The notes below the pieces were generated by a model that was given only the letters and a program-made list of their open reading frames with translations, ran no database searches and was not told where the DNA came from. The translations under genes were made by a program, and so were the position numbers. This document shows, piece by piece, positions 36,431 through 45,477 of a stretch of DNA of 64,000 nt (within the stretch, counting starts at the first letter, position 1; each line of letters begins with the position of its first letter). This stretch comes from Nitrospira sp. (lineage in GTDB: Bacteria > Nitrospirota > Nitrospiria > Nitrospirales > Nitrospiraceae): assembly GCA_029865225.1 (NCBI GenBank), contig JAOUHJ010000009.1, positions 1 to 64,000 on the forward strand, written 5' to 3'.

Positions 36431-36898
36431 ATGAAGACAAACATATTGATAGCCACGCTACTCTGTTGGGCCGCGATCATTGCAACAGCTCACGCGGAGG
36501 AAATCGGCAGTGTCGATACGGAATTCAAGTTTTTTGGGCCGGATCACAAGATCGTGGTTGAAGCGTTTGACGACCCAAAGATCGACGGCATCACCTGTCA
36601 CTTGAGTCGAACAAGGAAAGGTGGCTTCAAAGGGATGGTCGGATTGGCGGAGGAAACCTCTGATGCCTCCATCGCCTGCCGTCAAGTCGGTCCCATTCGC
36701 GTCAAGGAAAAGCTGAAAGAAGGGGAACGGGTGTTCAGCGAGAGTCGGTCCCTAATTTTCAAGAAACTCCAAGTAGTCCGCTTTTTCGACGAAAAACGCC
36801 AGACCTACATCTATCTCGTCTATAGCGATCGTGTGATCGAGGGCTCGCCGCACAATGCCATCTCGACTGTCCCGATCCAATCCTGGTCGAGTCCATAA
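36431..36898 (+). CDS. creA: CreA-family periplasmic protein
   Basis: A 155-residue protein with a signal peptide ([20 protein letters not shown]). The CreA family core follows: [44 protein letters not shown] and [20 protein letters not shown]. Function of CreA is unknown; the two Cys may form a disulfide. Confidence 0.88.
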   Translation: MKTNILIATLLCWAAIIATAHAEEIGSVDTEFKFFGPDHKIVVEAFDDPKIDGITCHLSRTRKGGFKGMVGLAEETSDASIACRQVGPIRVKEKLKEGERVFSESRSLIFKKLQVVRFFDEKRQTYIYLVYSDRVIEGSPHNAISTVPIQSWSSP

Positions 36899-36911
36899 CG
36901 TGGACCTTTTC

Positions 36912-37814
36912 TTATGACACGGGTCCAAGATGGTCGGCCCACTGACGGGCAAGGCGTGCGCCGGCGTCGTGGAGGCGCCGCCCTTCCGCCATAGACAGAG
37001 GCTGAAATCTCCTCGCACGGTCGAGATTTTCCTCGAGTTCGCGAGGGGTAGCCATGCCGATCGTGGCACAGCACACATGGGGTTGGCTCAAGGCATAGCG
37101 GAAGGCCACATCGTGATAGTCGGACGACATCTGCGCATGGCTGAGCGTGTTCGGTGACGGGTGCCGAGCCCCTCCGAAGACCTTCATGGCAATGAGTCCG
37201 ATGTTCTGGCGGGCGGCTATGGGCCAGACCTGTTCCTCAAAATTGTAGGTATGACGATCGACGAAATTGACTGAGTTCAACAAGACATCGATCTCAAGGT
37301 GGCGCAACGCCGGAAGAAACCGCGACGGGCGGCTATGCCCCGATAGGCCGACGAATCGGGTCAGCCCCAGTGATTTGGCTTTCATCAGTGCCGCATAGGT
37401 GCCGTGCTTGCCGAAGACGATCTTCGGATCCATCTTGTCAGCCCCTACACTATGCACGAAGACCAGATCGGCATAGGTAGTCCCGAGCTCCTTGAGATTC
37501 TGTTCGAGCAGCTGCAACGCACGTTCCCCGTCCGGTTCATAACACTTCGTCACCAAGAACACTTGGGACTGCACCTGCCTGAGCAAGTGACTGAGCTGGA
37601 CTTGCGCCTGCCCGTATCCGGCGAATTCAGGAGCGGTGTCGAAATAGGTGATCCCCGCACGAAAGGCGGTTTCATAGAGACGAACGGCATCTCTCGTATT
37701 CAAACGCCGACCAGCCGCAGCGGTCCCGAATCCAAGGATTGGGAGCGTCACACCGGTCTTACCAAGTGGCCGTGTTGGGAGGGGGGATCTACTGTGTTGG
37801 ACGAACCGGACCAT
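36912..37814 (-). CDS. Aldo/keto reductase
   Basis: A 300-residue TIM-barrel oxidoreductase. The active-site set is visible: YFDTAPEFAGYGQAQ (Asp, Tyr), FLVTKCYEPDG (Lys) and LVFVHSVG (His), with SGHSRPSRFLPALRH following. The frame opens at 37889 with a hydrophobic run; I use Met 26 (37814), where the family N-terminus PLPTRPLGKTGVTLPILGFG begins. NADPH-dependent carbonyl reduction is likely; the substrate is not known. Confidence 0.8.
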   Translation of the reverse strand: MVRFVQHSRSPLPTRPLGKTGVTLPILGFGTAAAGRRLNTRDAVRLYETAFRAGITYFDTAPEFAGYGQAQVQLSHLLRQVQSQVFLVTKCYEPDGERALQLLEQNLKELGTTYADLVFVHSVGADKMDPKIVFGKHGTYAALMKAKSLGLTRFVGLSGHSRPSRFLPALRHLEIDVLLNSVNFVDRHTYNFEEQVWPIAARQNIGLIAMKVFGGARHPSPNTLSHAQMSSDYHDVAFRYALSQPHVCCATIGMATPRELEENLDRARRFQPLSMAEGRRLHDAGARLARQWADHLGPVS

Positions 37815-37905
37815 CTTCGAACCCTCTGTGCATGACTGGGCAGGCCAACGAATCACAAGCAGTGAGACAAGGAGCAAGGAATCGAACACAGATTCATGTC
37901 ATCCC

Positions 37906-39852
37906 CTACTGCTGTTGTTGATGGTCGTCAACATTCGACGTTGGAGCGGTGCCCTGTGTCTGGCTGCTGATCCAACGTTCCATCGGGCCATGAGACTCCA
38001 AGGTCACCGAGACCGCCATGTCGAGACGGTTGTTGGCTTCTCCTTCGTAGTACCCGCTGGTTGGTGCAATGTCCTGGTAATCGCGCCCGACGGCGACGGT
38101 GATGTACCGTTCATCACAACGTCGCTGATGGGTTGGATCGTACCCGACCCATATCGGAAGTTTTTGCCCTGATGCCGGAAGCAGAACTTCAACCCAGGCA
38201 TGCATTTGCCCTTCGCCTGGGAGGAGACCGGACACATACCGAGCAGGCAGGCCGGCTAAACGGCAGAGCGCCAGCATCACGTGCGTGTAATCTTGGCAGA
38301 CCCCTGATCCCAAGGCCATGGCTTCGGAGGCTGTTGTTCCGACATGTGTTCGCCCTGGCTCATAACGCAAGGCCGCATGCACGTGATGGAGGATGGCCTC
38401 TGCGAGCTTACCCGGTGAGCCTCCTCCTCCCCGCAGACGTTCGCTGAGACGCACCAGGACTTCAGACCGGTCGACCAGATGGGTGAGTCTGGTGAACTCG
38501 GCAGAGGCCACCGTGCAATCGGTATCGAGGGGATCAGTGCCCTGCATCCCCAACGACCCGTCTGTGAGGTAGCCGGTTTGTGTTTCAACACGCATGTCGA
38601 CGGTACAGGAAATTTCCTTTTCGACGCGCGCATGATCCATCTGCCACACGAGATTTCCAAATGCGTCGGTGTAATGCCGGTAATCGGCCGGAGGATCCAT
38701 ATGCCATCGGACATCGAGCCGTCGCTGGTTTCCATAATGTTGATGAGGAGCCACACGCATGATGGTCCTGACATTCATCACCGGCGCCTCATAGGTGTAC
38801 GTGAATTGGATGCGTGCCGAGAGTAAGGCTTTCACTTGGTGAACCGTTGCCTCGTGATGCTCTAACCGCAGATGACGTCGTGGACTCGAAATTCTCACAT
38901 CTTCAGTGTCCTCGGACCTGAAATAGGTGCGCGATACCGCCATCGTGATGCGATCAAGTTGTCGCAATACCTCGGTTAGAAACGATTCCAGTCCGATCTC
39001 ATGGATTTCTTCCAATGTCGCAAAGTCCAAATCAGCAGCCATCTGCCCGATCAGTCGGGCTGGTTCACGATCCACCACTCGTGATGACTTATCCATCAGC
39101 CGTTCGATGTGTTGACGGAGCCCTCGGGCGCAGAACCGAACGGACCGCGGGAAATATTGATTCAACAACAAGAACTCGACGATTTTCTCCGGCAGGACCA
39201 CAGAGCGTGAGACTTTTCGGTAGGCCTCGTAGGCGCTCGCCGACTTCAAGACGGCGACGCATTGATGCAAATCGGACAGTTCCGTAGGCTCGTGAGACAT
39301 TTGAAGAAGGATCGGATGGACCAGCAACCGTGCCGTATGGTTCGCGCGCTCGATATCTTTGCCGAGGCGGTAAAACGTCCACCCTTCATCGTGCAGCATC
39401 GTGCTGGCCATAATGCCATGCAGGGTGTAACAGGTATCTTGTACCTCGGTCAGCAGTCGATGCGGTGTGGCGGCGATGATCCCAGGCGTGTAGGTTCTCC
39501 ACGCGAGGTGCATTCGGTTGATATGGTGCCACACTTCGCTGGATAGTTGGTCCTGAATGCCACGCGCATTTTCTCTGGCGGCGCCAATCAGATTGACGAG
39601 CGCGTTGGGATTGGCGGCATCAAGGGTGAGGAACTGCAGTGCCACCATGGTTTCAAGTGGTTGTCTCCGTTCCTCGTAGGATGAAAGTTGCCCGGTGCTT
39701 TCCAGATACCATCGCCAAATTGTGTTCTGATCTTGTTGGTTGGAGCTTTCCAGCAACAACTGATAATGGACATTGATCAGGCGAGCCGTATACTCGGCTC
39801 GTTCAGTATAGCGGGCGATCCAAAAGCACGACTCGGCGGTTCGGCTCAACAT
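37906..39852 (-). CDS. Fusion of an alpha-E (DUF403) domain and a transglutaminase-like domain
   Basis: A 648-residue protein. Residues about 1-310 are an alpha-E domain: MLSRTAESCFWIARYTERAE, MLHDEGWTFYRLGKDIERAN, and LLNQYFPRSVRFCARGL. Residues about 330-440 resemble the bacterial transglutaminase N-terminal domain, and about 480-600 the core with Cys in GSGVCQDYTHVMLALCR (519), His in MHAWVEV (551) and Asp in YDPTH (572). Elsewhere these are usually two genes beside an ATP-grasp protein; here they are one chain. The upstream ATP-grasp gene ends 6 nt before this start. Confidence 0.88.
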   Translation of the reverse strand: MLSRTAESCFWIARYTERAEYTARLINVHYQLLLESSNQQDQNTIWRWYLESTGQLSSYEERRQPLETMVALQFLTLDAANPNALVNLIGAARENARGIQDQLSSEVWHHINRMHLAWRTYTPGIIAATPHRLLTEVQDTCYTLHGIMASTMLHDEGWTFYRLGKDIERANHTARLLVHPILLQMSHEPTELSDLHQCVAVLKSASAYEAYRKVSRSVVLPEKIVEFLLLNQYFPRSVRFCARGLRQHIERLMDKSSRVVDREPARLIGQMAADLDFATLEEIHEIGLESFLTEVLRQLDRITMAVSRTYFRSEDTEDVRISSPRRHLRLEHHEATVHQVKALLSARIQFTYTYEAPVMNVRTIMRVAPHQHYGNQRRLDVRWHMDPPADYRHYTDAFGNLVWQMDHARVEKEISCTVDMRVETQTGYLTDGSLGMQGTDPLDTDCTVASAEFTRLTHLVDRSEVLVRLSERLRGGGGSPGKLAEAILHHVHAALRYEPGRTHVGTTASEAMALGSGVCQDYTHVMLALCRLAGLPARYVSGLLPGEGQMHAWVEVLLPASGQKLPIWVGYDPTHQRRCDERYITVAVGRDYQDIAPTSGYYEGEANNRLDMAVSVTLESHGPMERWISSQTQGTAPTSNVDDHQQQQ

Positions 39853-39858
39853 CGATGG

Positions 39859-41358
39859 TTAATCTTCTCCATACAGCACCCAGGTTCCTTTACTCCCACC
39901 GCCTTGCGAAGAATTGACGACGAGGGAGCCCTCTTGCAATGCCACGCGTGTGAGCCCGCCCAGTGAGAGCGTAATGTCCTTACCGGAGAGCACGAAGGGA
40001 CGCAGGTCGATATGGCGTCCACCAAACTCGAAGCTGTCGACATGGTCGTCGACAAGGCACGGCGACCTGGATAACGACACGATCGGCTGCGCGATGTAGT
40101 TTCTGGGATTGTTAAGAATGCGCGCTCGAAAATCTTCCTGCTCAGCCTTGGTGGAGGCCGGTCCCATCAACATGCCATACCCACCCGACTCATTGACCGC
40201 TTTTACGACAAGGGATGGAAGGTGTTCGAGCACATACGTGCGATCCTGCTCCCTACTGCAGAGATAGGTGTCGACGTTGGGGAGCACCGGAGGTTCGCTC
40301 AAATAGAAGGCAATCATCTGCGGCACGTATGCATAGACGGCTTTATCGTCTGCCACACCGTTACCGATTGCGTTGGCTAAGGCCACGTGTCCCGCCTGGT
40401 AGGCTCGCATCAGCCCCGGGACTCCCAACAATGAATCGCGATGAAAGACTTCCGGGTCCAGAAAGATATCATCCACTCGGCGATAAATGACATCCACCTG
40501 CTGCAACCCCTGCGTCGTCTTCATGTAGACTCGATCCGACTCGACGATCAAATCTCGCCCCTCCACGAGCTCGATCCCCATTTGAAGCGCCAGGAAGGAA
40601 TGCTCGAAATAGGCTGAATTATTCACTCCCGGTGTCAGCAGGACCACGGTGGGGTTTTCACGAATGTCCGGCGCGAGGTAGCGAAGATTTTCCAGCAACT
40701 GATTGGGATAATGATCCACCGGTCTGATTCGCATTTGCTTAAATAAATTAGGAAAGACACGCTTCATGATCTCACGAGTTTCCAATACATATGAGATGCC
40801 CGATGGAGTCCGCAGATTGTCTTCCAGGACCAGGTATGTGCCGTCCTGATTCCGAACAAGATCAATACCGGCGATATGGATATAGAGATCGCGCGGAGGT
40901 TTGAATCCCACAAAGTCCCGTTGAAATCCTGATGCGCCTTCAACCAGCTCACGAGGGATAATCCCCTCCCGCACGATGCGTTGCTCACCATAAACATCGA
41001 GCAAGAACGCGTTGAGAGCTTGGATCCGTTGTCGCACACCCTGTTCGATATGGCGCCATTCACTGTTGGGAATGATGCGCGGCAGCAGATCGAAGGGAAA
41101 GATGCGTTCAGTCTCCTGTGCGTCTCCATACACGGTGAACGTAATTCCCTGATCTAAAAAAGCTCTGGCGGCCTGCTCTTGATACTGGGCGAGTTCGCCG
41201 ACCGAGAGCGATTGGAGTTGTTCGTATAATTGACGATAGTGAGGCCGTGGTCGATCAGGTGCCTCGAACATTTCATCGAAGTACTCGCCGATCTGATATC
41301 GTCTGAAGAGGTCTCGGATTTTGGCCGGTTGGAACTGGCGGTTCGAATTGGGGCTCAT
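39859..41358 (-). CDS. Circularly permuted ATP-grasp protein (type 2)
   Basis: A 499-residue protein of the CP-ATPgrasp_2 family: EYFDEMFEAPDRPRPHYRQL at the start, GASGFQRDFVGFKPPRDLYI, YLVLEDNLRTPSGISYVLE, and VKAVNESGGYGMLMGP near the phosphate-binding part. It is predicted to ligate a carboxylate to an amine, perhaps making or tagging peptides, on general family grounds. It is translationally linked to the alpha-E/transglutaminase gene downstream, the standard partner set for this family. Confidence 0.9.
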   Translation of the reverse strand: MSPNSNRQFQPAKIRDLFRRYQIGEYFDEMFEAPDRPRPHYRQLYEQLQSLSVGELAQYQEQAARAFLDQGITFTVYGDAQETERIFPFDLLPRIIPNSEWRHIEQGVRQRIQALNAFLLDVYGEQRIVREGIIPRELVEGASGFQRDFVGFKPPRDLYIHIAGIDLVRNQDGTYLVLEDNLRTPSGISYVLETREIMKRVFPNLFKQMRIRPVDHYPNQLLENLRYLAPDIRENPTVVLLTPGVNNSAYFEHSFLALQMGIELVEGRDLIVESDRVYMKTTQGLQQVDVIYRRVDDIFLDPEVFHRDSLLGVPGLMRAYQAGHVALANAIGNGVADDKAVYAYVPQMIAFYLSEPPVLPNVDTYLCSREQDRTYVLEHLPSLVVKAVNESGGYGMLMGPASTKAEQEDFRARILNNPRNYIAQPIVSLSRSPCLVDDHVDSFEFGGRHIDLRPFVLSGKDITLSLGGLTRVALQEGSLVVNSSQGGGSKGTWVLYGED

Positions 41359-41626
41359 GTCGAAATCCTATTGCACCAGACTGGGAGCCACGTGATGCAC
41401 ACTCAGTGTGGGGCAATAGTCTTCTCTTTTCACCGCCAATGCAAGGGTTGAGACAAAGATCGGGAACAACGCGATCCATTCGTTGCTGTGCACTATGGGT
41501 GTCGATGGGAGTGGGATCTGTCACCCTACGCGGTCTTCTCAGACCGTGAATGCTTGAACCACCTTGCGGGCTATGCTACTCATCACGCAGCACCGTCACA
41601 GACGAGTCACCAGAGAGGAGATGACA

Positions 41627-41926
41627 ATGGCCACATCACGATCAGTTCAGCGAGTCACAGCGAAAGTTGCCAAACGTGCGGTCCGAACGAAACGTGCAGC
41701 CGTTAAGCAAGGTCAGAGTCTTGCCGGCAAAGGTCGGAACGCCGCTCGATCCACGGCCAAACAGGTTCGCAAGGTTGCGAAGACGACGACCGAGAATGCG
41801 AGCCGCGGGAGTATGGCGGCTCACGCGAGGGCTCGTAAAGCCGGAGCGGCCATCGGGAAAATGCTTGGTCGAGCGCAAGGTATAGGCAGGAAGTTAGTCA
41901 ACAAGGCAAAGAGAAGATTGACGTAG
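41627..41926 (+). CDS. Histone H1-like Lys/Arg/Ala-rich basic protein
   Basis: A 99-residue protein from ATG 41627, with AGAGGAG 6 nt upstream. It is very rich in Lys, Arg and Ala and lacks acidic stretches (KVAKRAVRTKRAAVKQGQSL, RNAARSTAKQVRKVAKTTTE). Such composition is found in eukaryotic-H1-like bacterial nucleoid proteins and DNA-protecting proteins. It probably binds DNA or polyanions. It could instead be an export-independent low-complexity protein; no structured domain is seen. Confidence 0.65.
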   Translation: MATSRSVQRVTAKVAKRAVRTKRAAVKQGQSLAGKGRNAARSTAKQVRKVAKTTTENASRGSMAAHARARKAGAAIGKMLGRAQGIGRKLVNKAKRRLT

Positions 41927-42069
41927 GCCTGTGGATCAGACAGGCATGGTGGTAGAAATATCAGCGTTCGTGTTTAAGCCGTTGCGATGGCACCTGGCTG
42001 TTTTTGCCTAATCTCGATACGCGCCGACAGGATGAGTGCCGGATCGGGGCCGTCCTCCTACGGATTCTG

Positions 42070-42588
42070 ATGCGATATGTTATCGTCATCGTCTTGGCGC
42101 TACTCCTTGTTCTCCTCCTCTTGTGGGGGCGTCATAGCCAGGCTCCTATCCATGTAAACGATACGTCCTACGATCTCTTCCTGTCCCTGTTGCTTTCACA
42201 CAGCGTGCCGGAGGTGTCGGTCGATACCCTTTCCTCGAAAAACTTTCACCTCCTGGATGCCCGTGGGTACCGGGAATTCGAGGTGAGTCATATTCCAGGT
42301 GCCGTCTGGGTGGGGTATGAGGAGTTCTCTCCAACTCGGCTAGCTGGAATCAACAAGCAAGCGCCAGTGGCGGTCTACTGTGCCGTGGGGTACCGCAGCG
42401 AACAGATTGCGGAACGACTACGGCAAGATGGATATCTCAACGTAGTCAATGTCTATGGCGGCATTTTCGAATGGGTCAACACCCAGCGCCCAGTCGTGAC
42501 TACCGATGGTTCCGAAACGGACCGGATCCATGCCTACTCAAGGTTCTGGGGATTCTGGCTCAAGCGAGGAACGCACATCTATGACTAG
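42070..42588 (+). CDS. Membrane-anchored rhodanese-like protein
   Basis: A 172-residue protein from ATG 42070 with an N-terminal membrane segment (YVIVIVLALLLVLLLLW). A rhodanese domain follows: FHLLDARGYREFEVSHIPGA, VWVGYEEF, and active-site Cys in VYCAVGYRSEQIAERL. The open frame begins earlier at a TTG. The domain should be periplasmic. It may transfer sulfane sulfur or bind oxyanions. Confidence 0.82.
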   Translation: MRYVIVIVLALLLVLLLLWGRHSQAPIHVNDTSYDLFLSLLLSHSVPEVSVDTLSSKNFHLLDARGYREFEVSHIPGAVWVGYEEFSPTRLAGINKQAPVAVYCAVGYRSEQIAERLRQDGYLNVVNVYGGIFEWVNTQRPVVTTDGSETDRIHAYSRFWGFWLKRGTHIYD

Positions 42589-42591
42589 CAC

Positions 42592-42633
42592 GCGGATATA
42601 TGGTTTGCAGCAACGAACCATATGACCAGTCCG
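42592..42633. repeat. Nested inverted repeat after the rhodanese gene
   Basis: ATATGGTT and AACCATAT form an 8-bp stem with a 10-nt loop. An outer GCGGA/TCCGC pair encloses it. No long T run follows. A second small palindrome (AGATC/GATCT) lies about 20 nt further on. 42589-42878 has no gene. It could be a terminator-like structure or protein-binding site. Confidence 0.45.
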
Positions 42634-42878
42634 CAAGGGTAAGATCGTGGAAAAGATCTTGCTTGAGAAGACCACAAGGCGCTGCATCGCACGATCGTTC
42701 AGCGGCATTCGACGAGCGCATCGTTGAACGTCCATCAAGAGAATATTTCATCGATGTAGAGAACGGCTGTGGAGAGAATCGGCGCAGCTCCATGATTCGC
42801 TCATGCCGGACGTGCTTGGTACGTAATCACAGAATGATGGATGAATGAAAACGTTTGGGCTAGACTGACTCCTGCGTC

Positions 42879-43418
42879 ATGGAAAAATCTGGGGGCGTTC
42901 AAGAGTTGGAGAAGCCAAGCTCGACCGACGTGATCGGTCAAGCCCCGCGCTGCGTGATTCCCTTGCCGGAGAACACGACCCCGGAGAATATGCCTGATGA
43001 GGAACAGCCGCATGGTCTGATGCAAGTCTTGAACGCCGGCGCTGTATATTTTCTGGTCGCACTTGGGGCAGGGGTTGTGTTGGAGATTATTCGACTCCAA
43101 GTTGTGGGGCTGCACCTCAGCGAGCGTATCGCACAGGTGATGGAGATTCCCACGCATCTTCTGGCTGTGATGATCGCCGCGCGCTGGGCGATCGACCGAT
43201 TCATACTCCCGCCGTTGCCCGGTGTCCGGCTTGGAGTCGGTCTTGTTGCTCTCGTGTTCTGGGTTCTTATGGAGTGGCTCATTATCCTTCCCCTCCACGG
43301 CCTCTCTCTCGATGAATTTTTTGCCACCCAACATCCTGTTGCGGGCACGGTGCCGATCGGAGCACTTGGCGTGTTGACCGTCATGCCATTTCTTGTCGGG
43401 TATCGATGGGAGCACTGA
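42879..43418 (+). CDS. Hypothetical integral membrane protein
   Basis: A 179-residue protein. An N-terminal soluble part (about 1-45) is followed by about four membrane segments: VLNAGAVYFLVALGAGVVLE, THLLAVMIAARWAIDRF, LGVGLVALVFWVLMEWLIIL, and PIGALGVLTVMPFLVGY. No family recognised. It ends 68 nt before the next gene on the same strand. Confidence 0.65.
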   Translation: MEKSGGVQELEKPSSTDVIGQAPRCVIPLPENTTPENMPDEEQPHGLMQVLNAGAVYFLVALGAGVVLEIIRLQVVGLHLSERIAQVMEIPTHLLAVMIAARWAIDRFILPPLPGVRLGVGLVALVFWVLMEWLIILPLHGLSLDEFFATQHPVAGTVPIGALGVLTVMPFLVGYRWEH

Positions 43419-43486
43419 GGTGCTGCCATTGCCTCTGCGCACAATCTGAGCAATAATCCTCCGCGATACAGCCCAGAGGCACGGTC

Positions 43487-44356
43487 ATGCTGGAACTTGT
43501 TGTACGATCTCTCCTTGTGTTGGTTCTTGGGTTCCCCTCAATCGCCATCGCGTCGGATAGTTCCGATCCGGAGTCAGCCATTCGTAGGATGATCCAAGCC
43601 AACGCAGAAAAAGACCTACCGACTCTCTCCCAACTGATGGCCCATGACACCGACATCATCAGTTACGCGGTGGCCGGCCGGAAGTACATCGGGTGGGCCG
43701 AACTGGAACAGGGCATGCGGGATGAATTCGTCAACGCCAAGAAACTTGAGATTCCAATCAAGGAACTTAAGGTCTGGACAAAAGGAGATCTTGCCTGGTA
43801 CGCGATGGAGCTGGATTACATCCGCTATACACAAGAAGGGGCCGAGCTCAAACGCACCGTGCTCCCTATGCGAGAAACAGGCGTGCTCGAACGTCGCGAG
43901 GGCCGCTGGCAACTGTTGTCGTGGCACGAATCATTTCGATCGGCGAATCTCGGAGGGGCGTTGAGTACAGCACCGGCAGATTCACGGGAACGTCATCCCG
44001 GCCAACCACAATCCTCAGGTGAACCGGACGTGAGCGGTACGTGGGAGATCCTCGAAGTCGAGGATGACAAACGGTACCAGGCGACCCTCGACCGGAACGG
44101 GAATGGTCTCTACAGTCAGCATGGCGGGCGGTTCACAACCACCAAGATTGCTGGACGTCTATGGGAGGGGACGTGGCATCAATCCGGTAATGACCGAGAA
44201 GGAGGGTTTGAACTTCAGCTGTCAGAGGATGGCACAGAAGCGAAAGGCATCTGGTGGTACACGAGGGTCGGTAAGCAAAAAGGTATTCCGCCCCGCGAGC
44301 ACGGCGGCACCTACCACTGGAAGAAGCCGCTGTCTTCCTCCGACAGCGCTCGGTGA
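43487..44356 (+). CDS. Secreted SnoaL/NTF2-like (DUF4440-type) protein with a C-terminal beta domain
   Basis: A 289-residue protein with a signal peptide (LLVLVLGFPSIAIA). An NTF2-like ketosteroid-isomerase-type fold spans about 28-145: AIRRMIQANAEKDLPTLSQL, DLAWYAMELDYIRYT, and GVLERREGRWQLLSWHESF. After a polar linker a strand-rich domain begins at VSGTWEILEVEDDKRYQATL and ends near TYHWKK. The combination suggests ligand binding or an envelope enzyme; function unknown. Confidence 0.7.
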   Translation: MLELVVRSLLVLVLGFPSIAIASDSSDPESAIRRMIQANAEKDLPTLSQLMAHDTDIISYAVAGRKYIGWAELEQGMRDEFVNAKKLEIPIKELKVWTKGDLAWYAMELDYIRYTQEGAELKRTVLPMRETGVLERREGRWQLLSWHESFRSANLGGALSTAPADSRERHPGQPQSSGEPDVSGTWEILEVEDDKRYQATLDRNGNGLYSQHGGRFTTTKIAGRLWEGTWHQSGNDREGGFELQLSEDGTEAKGIWWYTRVGKQKGIPPREHGGTYHWKKPLSSSDSAR

Positions 44357-44413
44357 CAAGACACTCTGATTTGTCCTGCCCTCCCCGGTAGGGCGTGGCC
44401 TCGCCAGACGCCG

Positions 44414-44773
44414 CTAGTTTTCCATCATCTCCAGCCTGGTATCGAATTCATGTCCGCAGGCCGTACAGCGGATACAATCCGACTCCACCGCGATTTCGTC
44501 GACTCGAATTCCCATGCCTCCGCAATCCGGACAGCGGGCAAGATGGACCCGCTCGTCGTGTACGGTTTCATATTGCGTTCCACGAAGACAATACACGGGC
44601 ATTCCATCGAGGAGCCACGGCTCCCCTCGTTTATCGACGACCGGCAGCACGAGATAATGGTGATTCACATACTCTTCAATCTGTTGCTGGTTCACAAAGC
44701 CGTCTTTGATCAATTTGCCACCCACCACCTCGTACAGTGCCTGTCCTTTTACGATGGCTTTTGTCGGACCCAT
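44414..44773 (-). CDS. Zinc-ribbon protein
   Basis: A 119-residue protein from ATG 44773 with AGAGGAGG 4 nt upstream. An N-terminal part (GPTKAIVKGQALYEVVGGKL) has an alpha/beta pattern, and a zinc ribbon lies at about 80-112 with CPDCGG and CIRCTACGHEFD. It may bind nucleic acid or protein. It lies downstream of two small minus-strand genes that could share its transcript. Confidence 0.7.
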   Translation of the reverse strand: MGPTKAIVKGQALYEVVGGKLIKDGFVNQQQIEEYVNHHYLVLPVVDKRGEPWLLDGMPVYCLRGTQYETVHDERVHLARCPDCGGMGIRVDEIAVESDCIRCTACGHEFDTRLEMMEN

Positions 44774-44842
44774 AACGCCTCCTCTTATCAAGGTGTCGTA
44801 CGATCTGGCCGTGTGTCCGAGACGAGAGCAACCCGCTAGTCG

Positions 44843-45022
44843 TCACGTCGCATGGTGACCGGGTGCCGTCGGTCGTGCCAGCTTATCGCTCGAGGTGCCA
44901 TCAGCCTCTGTGGGTCTGCCTCGACGCCTCATGCTCTTACACGAGAGGATGTCCATGCAGACAAGAAGCAGGACCACGAAAACCAACAGACTAATCAGGA
45001 TTCCCCAATATTCAGATAACAT
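44843..45022 (-). CDS. 59-residue single-pass membrane protein
   Basis: ATG 45022 with GAGGGTG 6 nt upstream. A single membrane helix (ILISLLVFVVLLLVCMDIL) is followed by a basic tail (KSMRRRGRPTEADG). It starts 11 nt after the stop of the 70-residue gene and ends 69 nt before the zinc-ribbon gene, suggesting a small transcript of three genes. Family unknown. Confidence 0.5.
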   Translation of the reverse strand: MLSEYWGILISLLVFVVLLLVCMDILSCKSMRRRGRPTEADGTSSDKLARPTAPGHHAT

Positions 45023-45033
45023 ACGTCACACCC

Positions 45034-45246
45034 TCACGCATCATCCTGCGCGAGTCCTCTAGGAACCATCAAGGATTTCACGCGTCCATGGAACCGGATC
45101 TTAGATGGAAACCGTTTCCCAACACTCGGACGCATTTCCCGGTAAGCCTGCGTCAACCAGGTGTTATTCGATGAAACAGATTGTGTCGTGATGAATGCAA
45201 ACCCGACAGGCCCAGACCGTTGGAACTGTTTTCCTCGGAGGACCAT
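45034..45246 (-). CDS. Hypothetical 70-residue basic protein
   Basis: ATG 45246 with GGAGG 7 nt upstream. The product is basic and soluble, with LTQAYREMRPSVGKRFPSKI in the middle. No family recognised. Support comes from the ribosome site and its position ahead of the 59-residue membrane protein. Confidence 0.4.
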   Translation of the reverse strand: MVLRGKQFQRSGPVGFAFITTQSVSSNNTWLTQAYREMRPSVGKRFPSKIRFHGRVKSLMVPRGLAQDDA

Positions 45247-45477
45247 GACACCACCTCCAGATGATGAGGAGGTAGAAGGAAGATAGTTGTACCCTACGCT
45301 TCAGCCGATAGGCAGGTCAAGAGGGAAGAATGTGTGGATGCCCCGGCTCTCATTCAATGGTCCTTGTAAGGAGGAGGAAGCCGCTGTCATAGTACGCTGA
45401 TTATCGTGAAATGATGCATCTACACTGTTCTGGATTGTGTTCCTGTTCCGTGCAGGGAACTTGGTAAAGGGATACCT

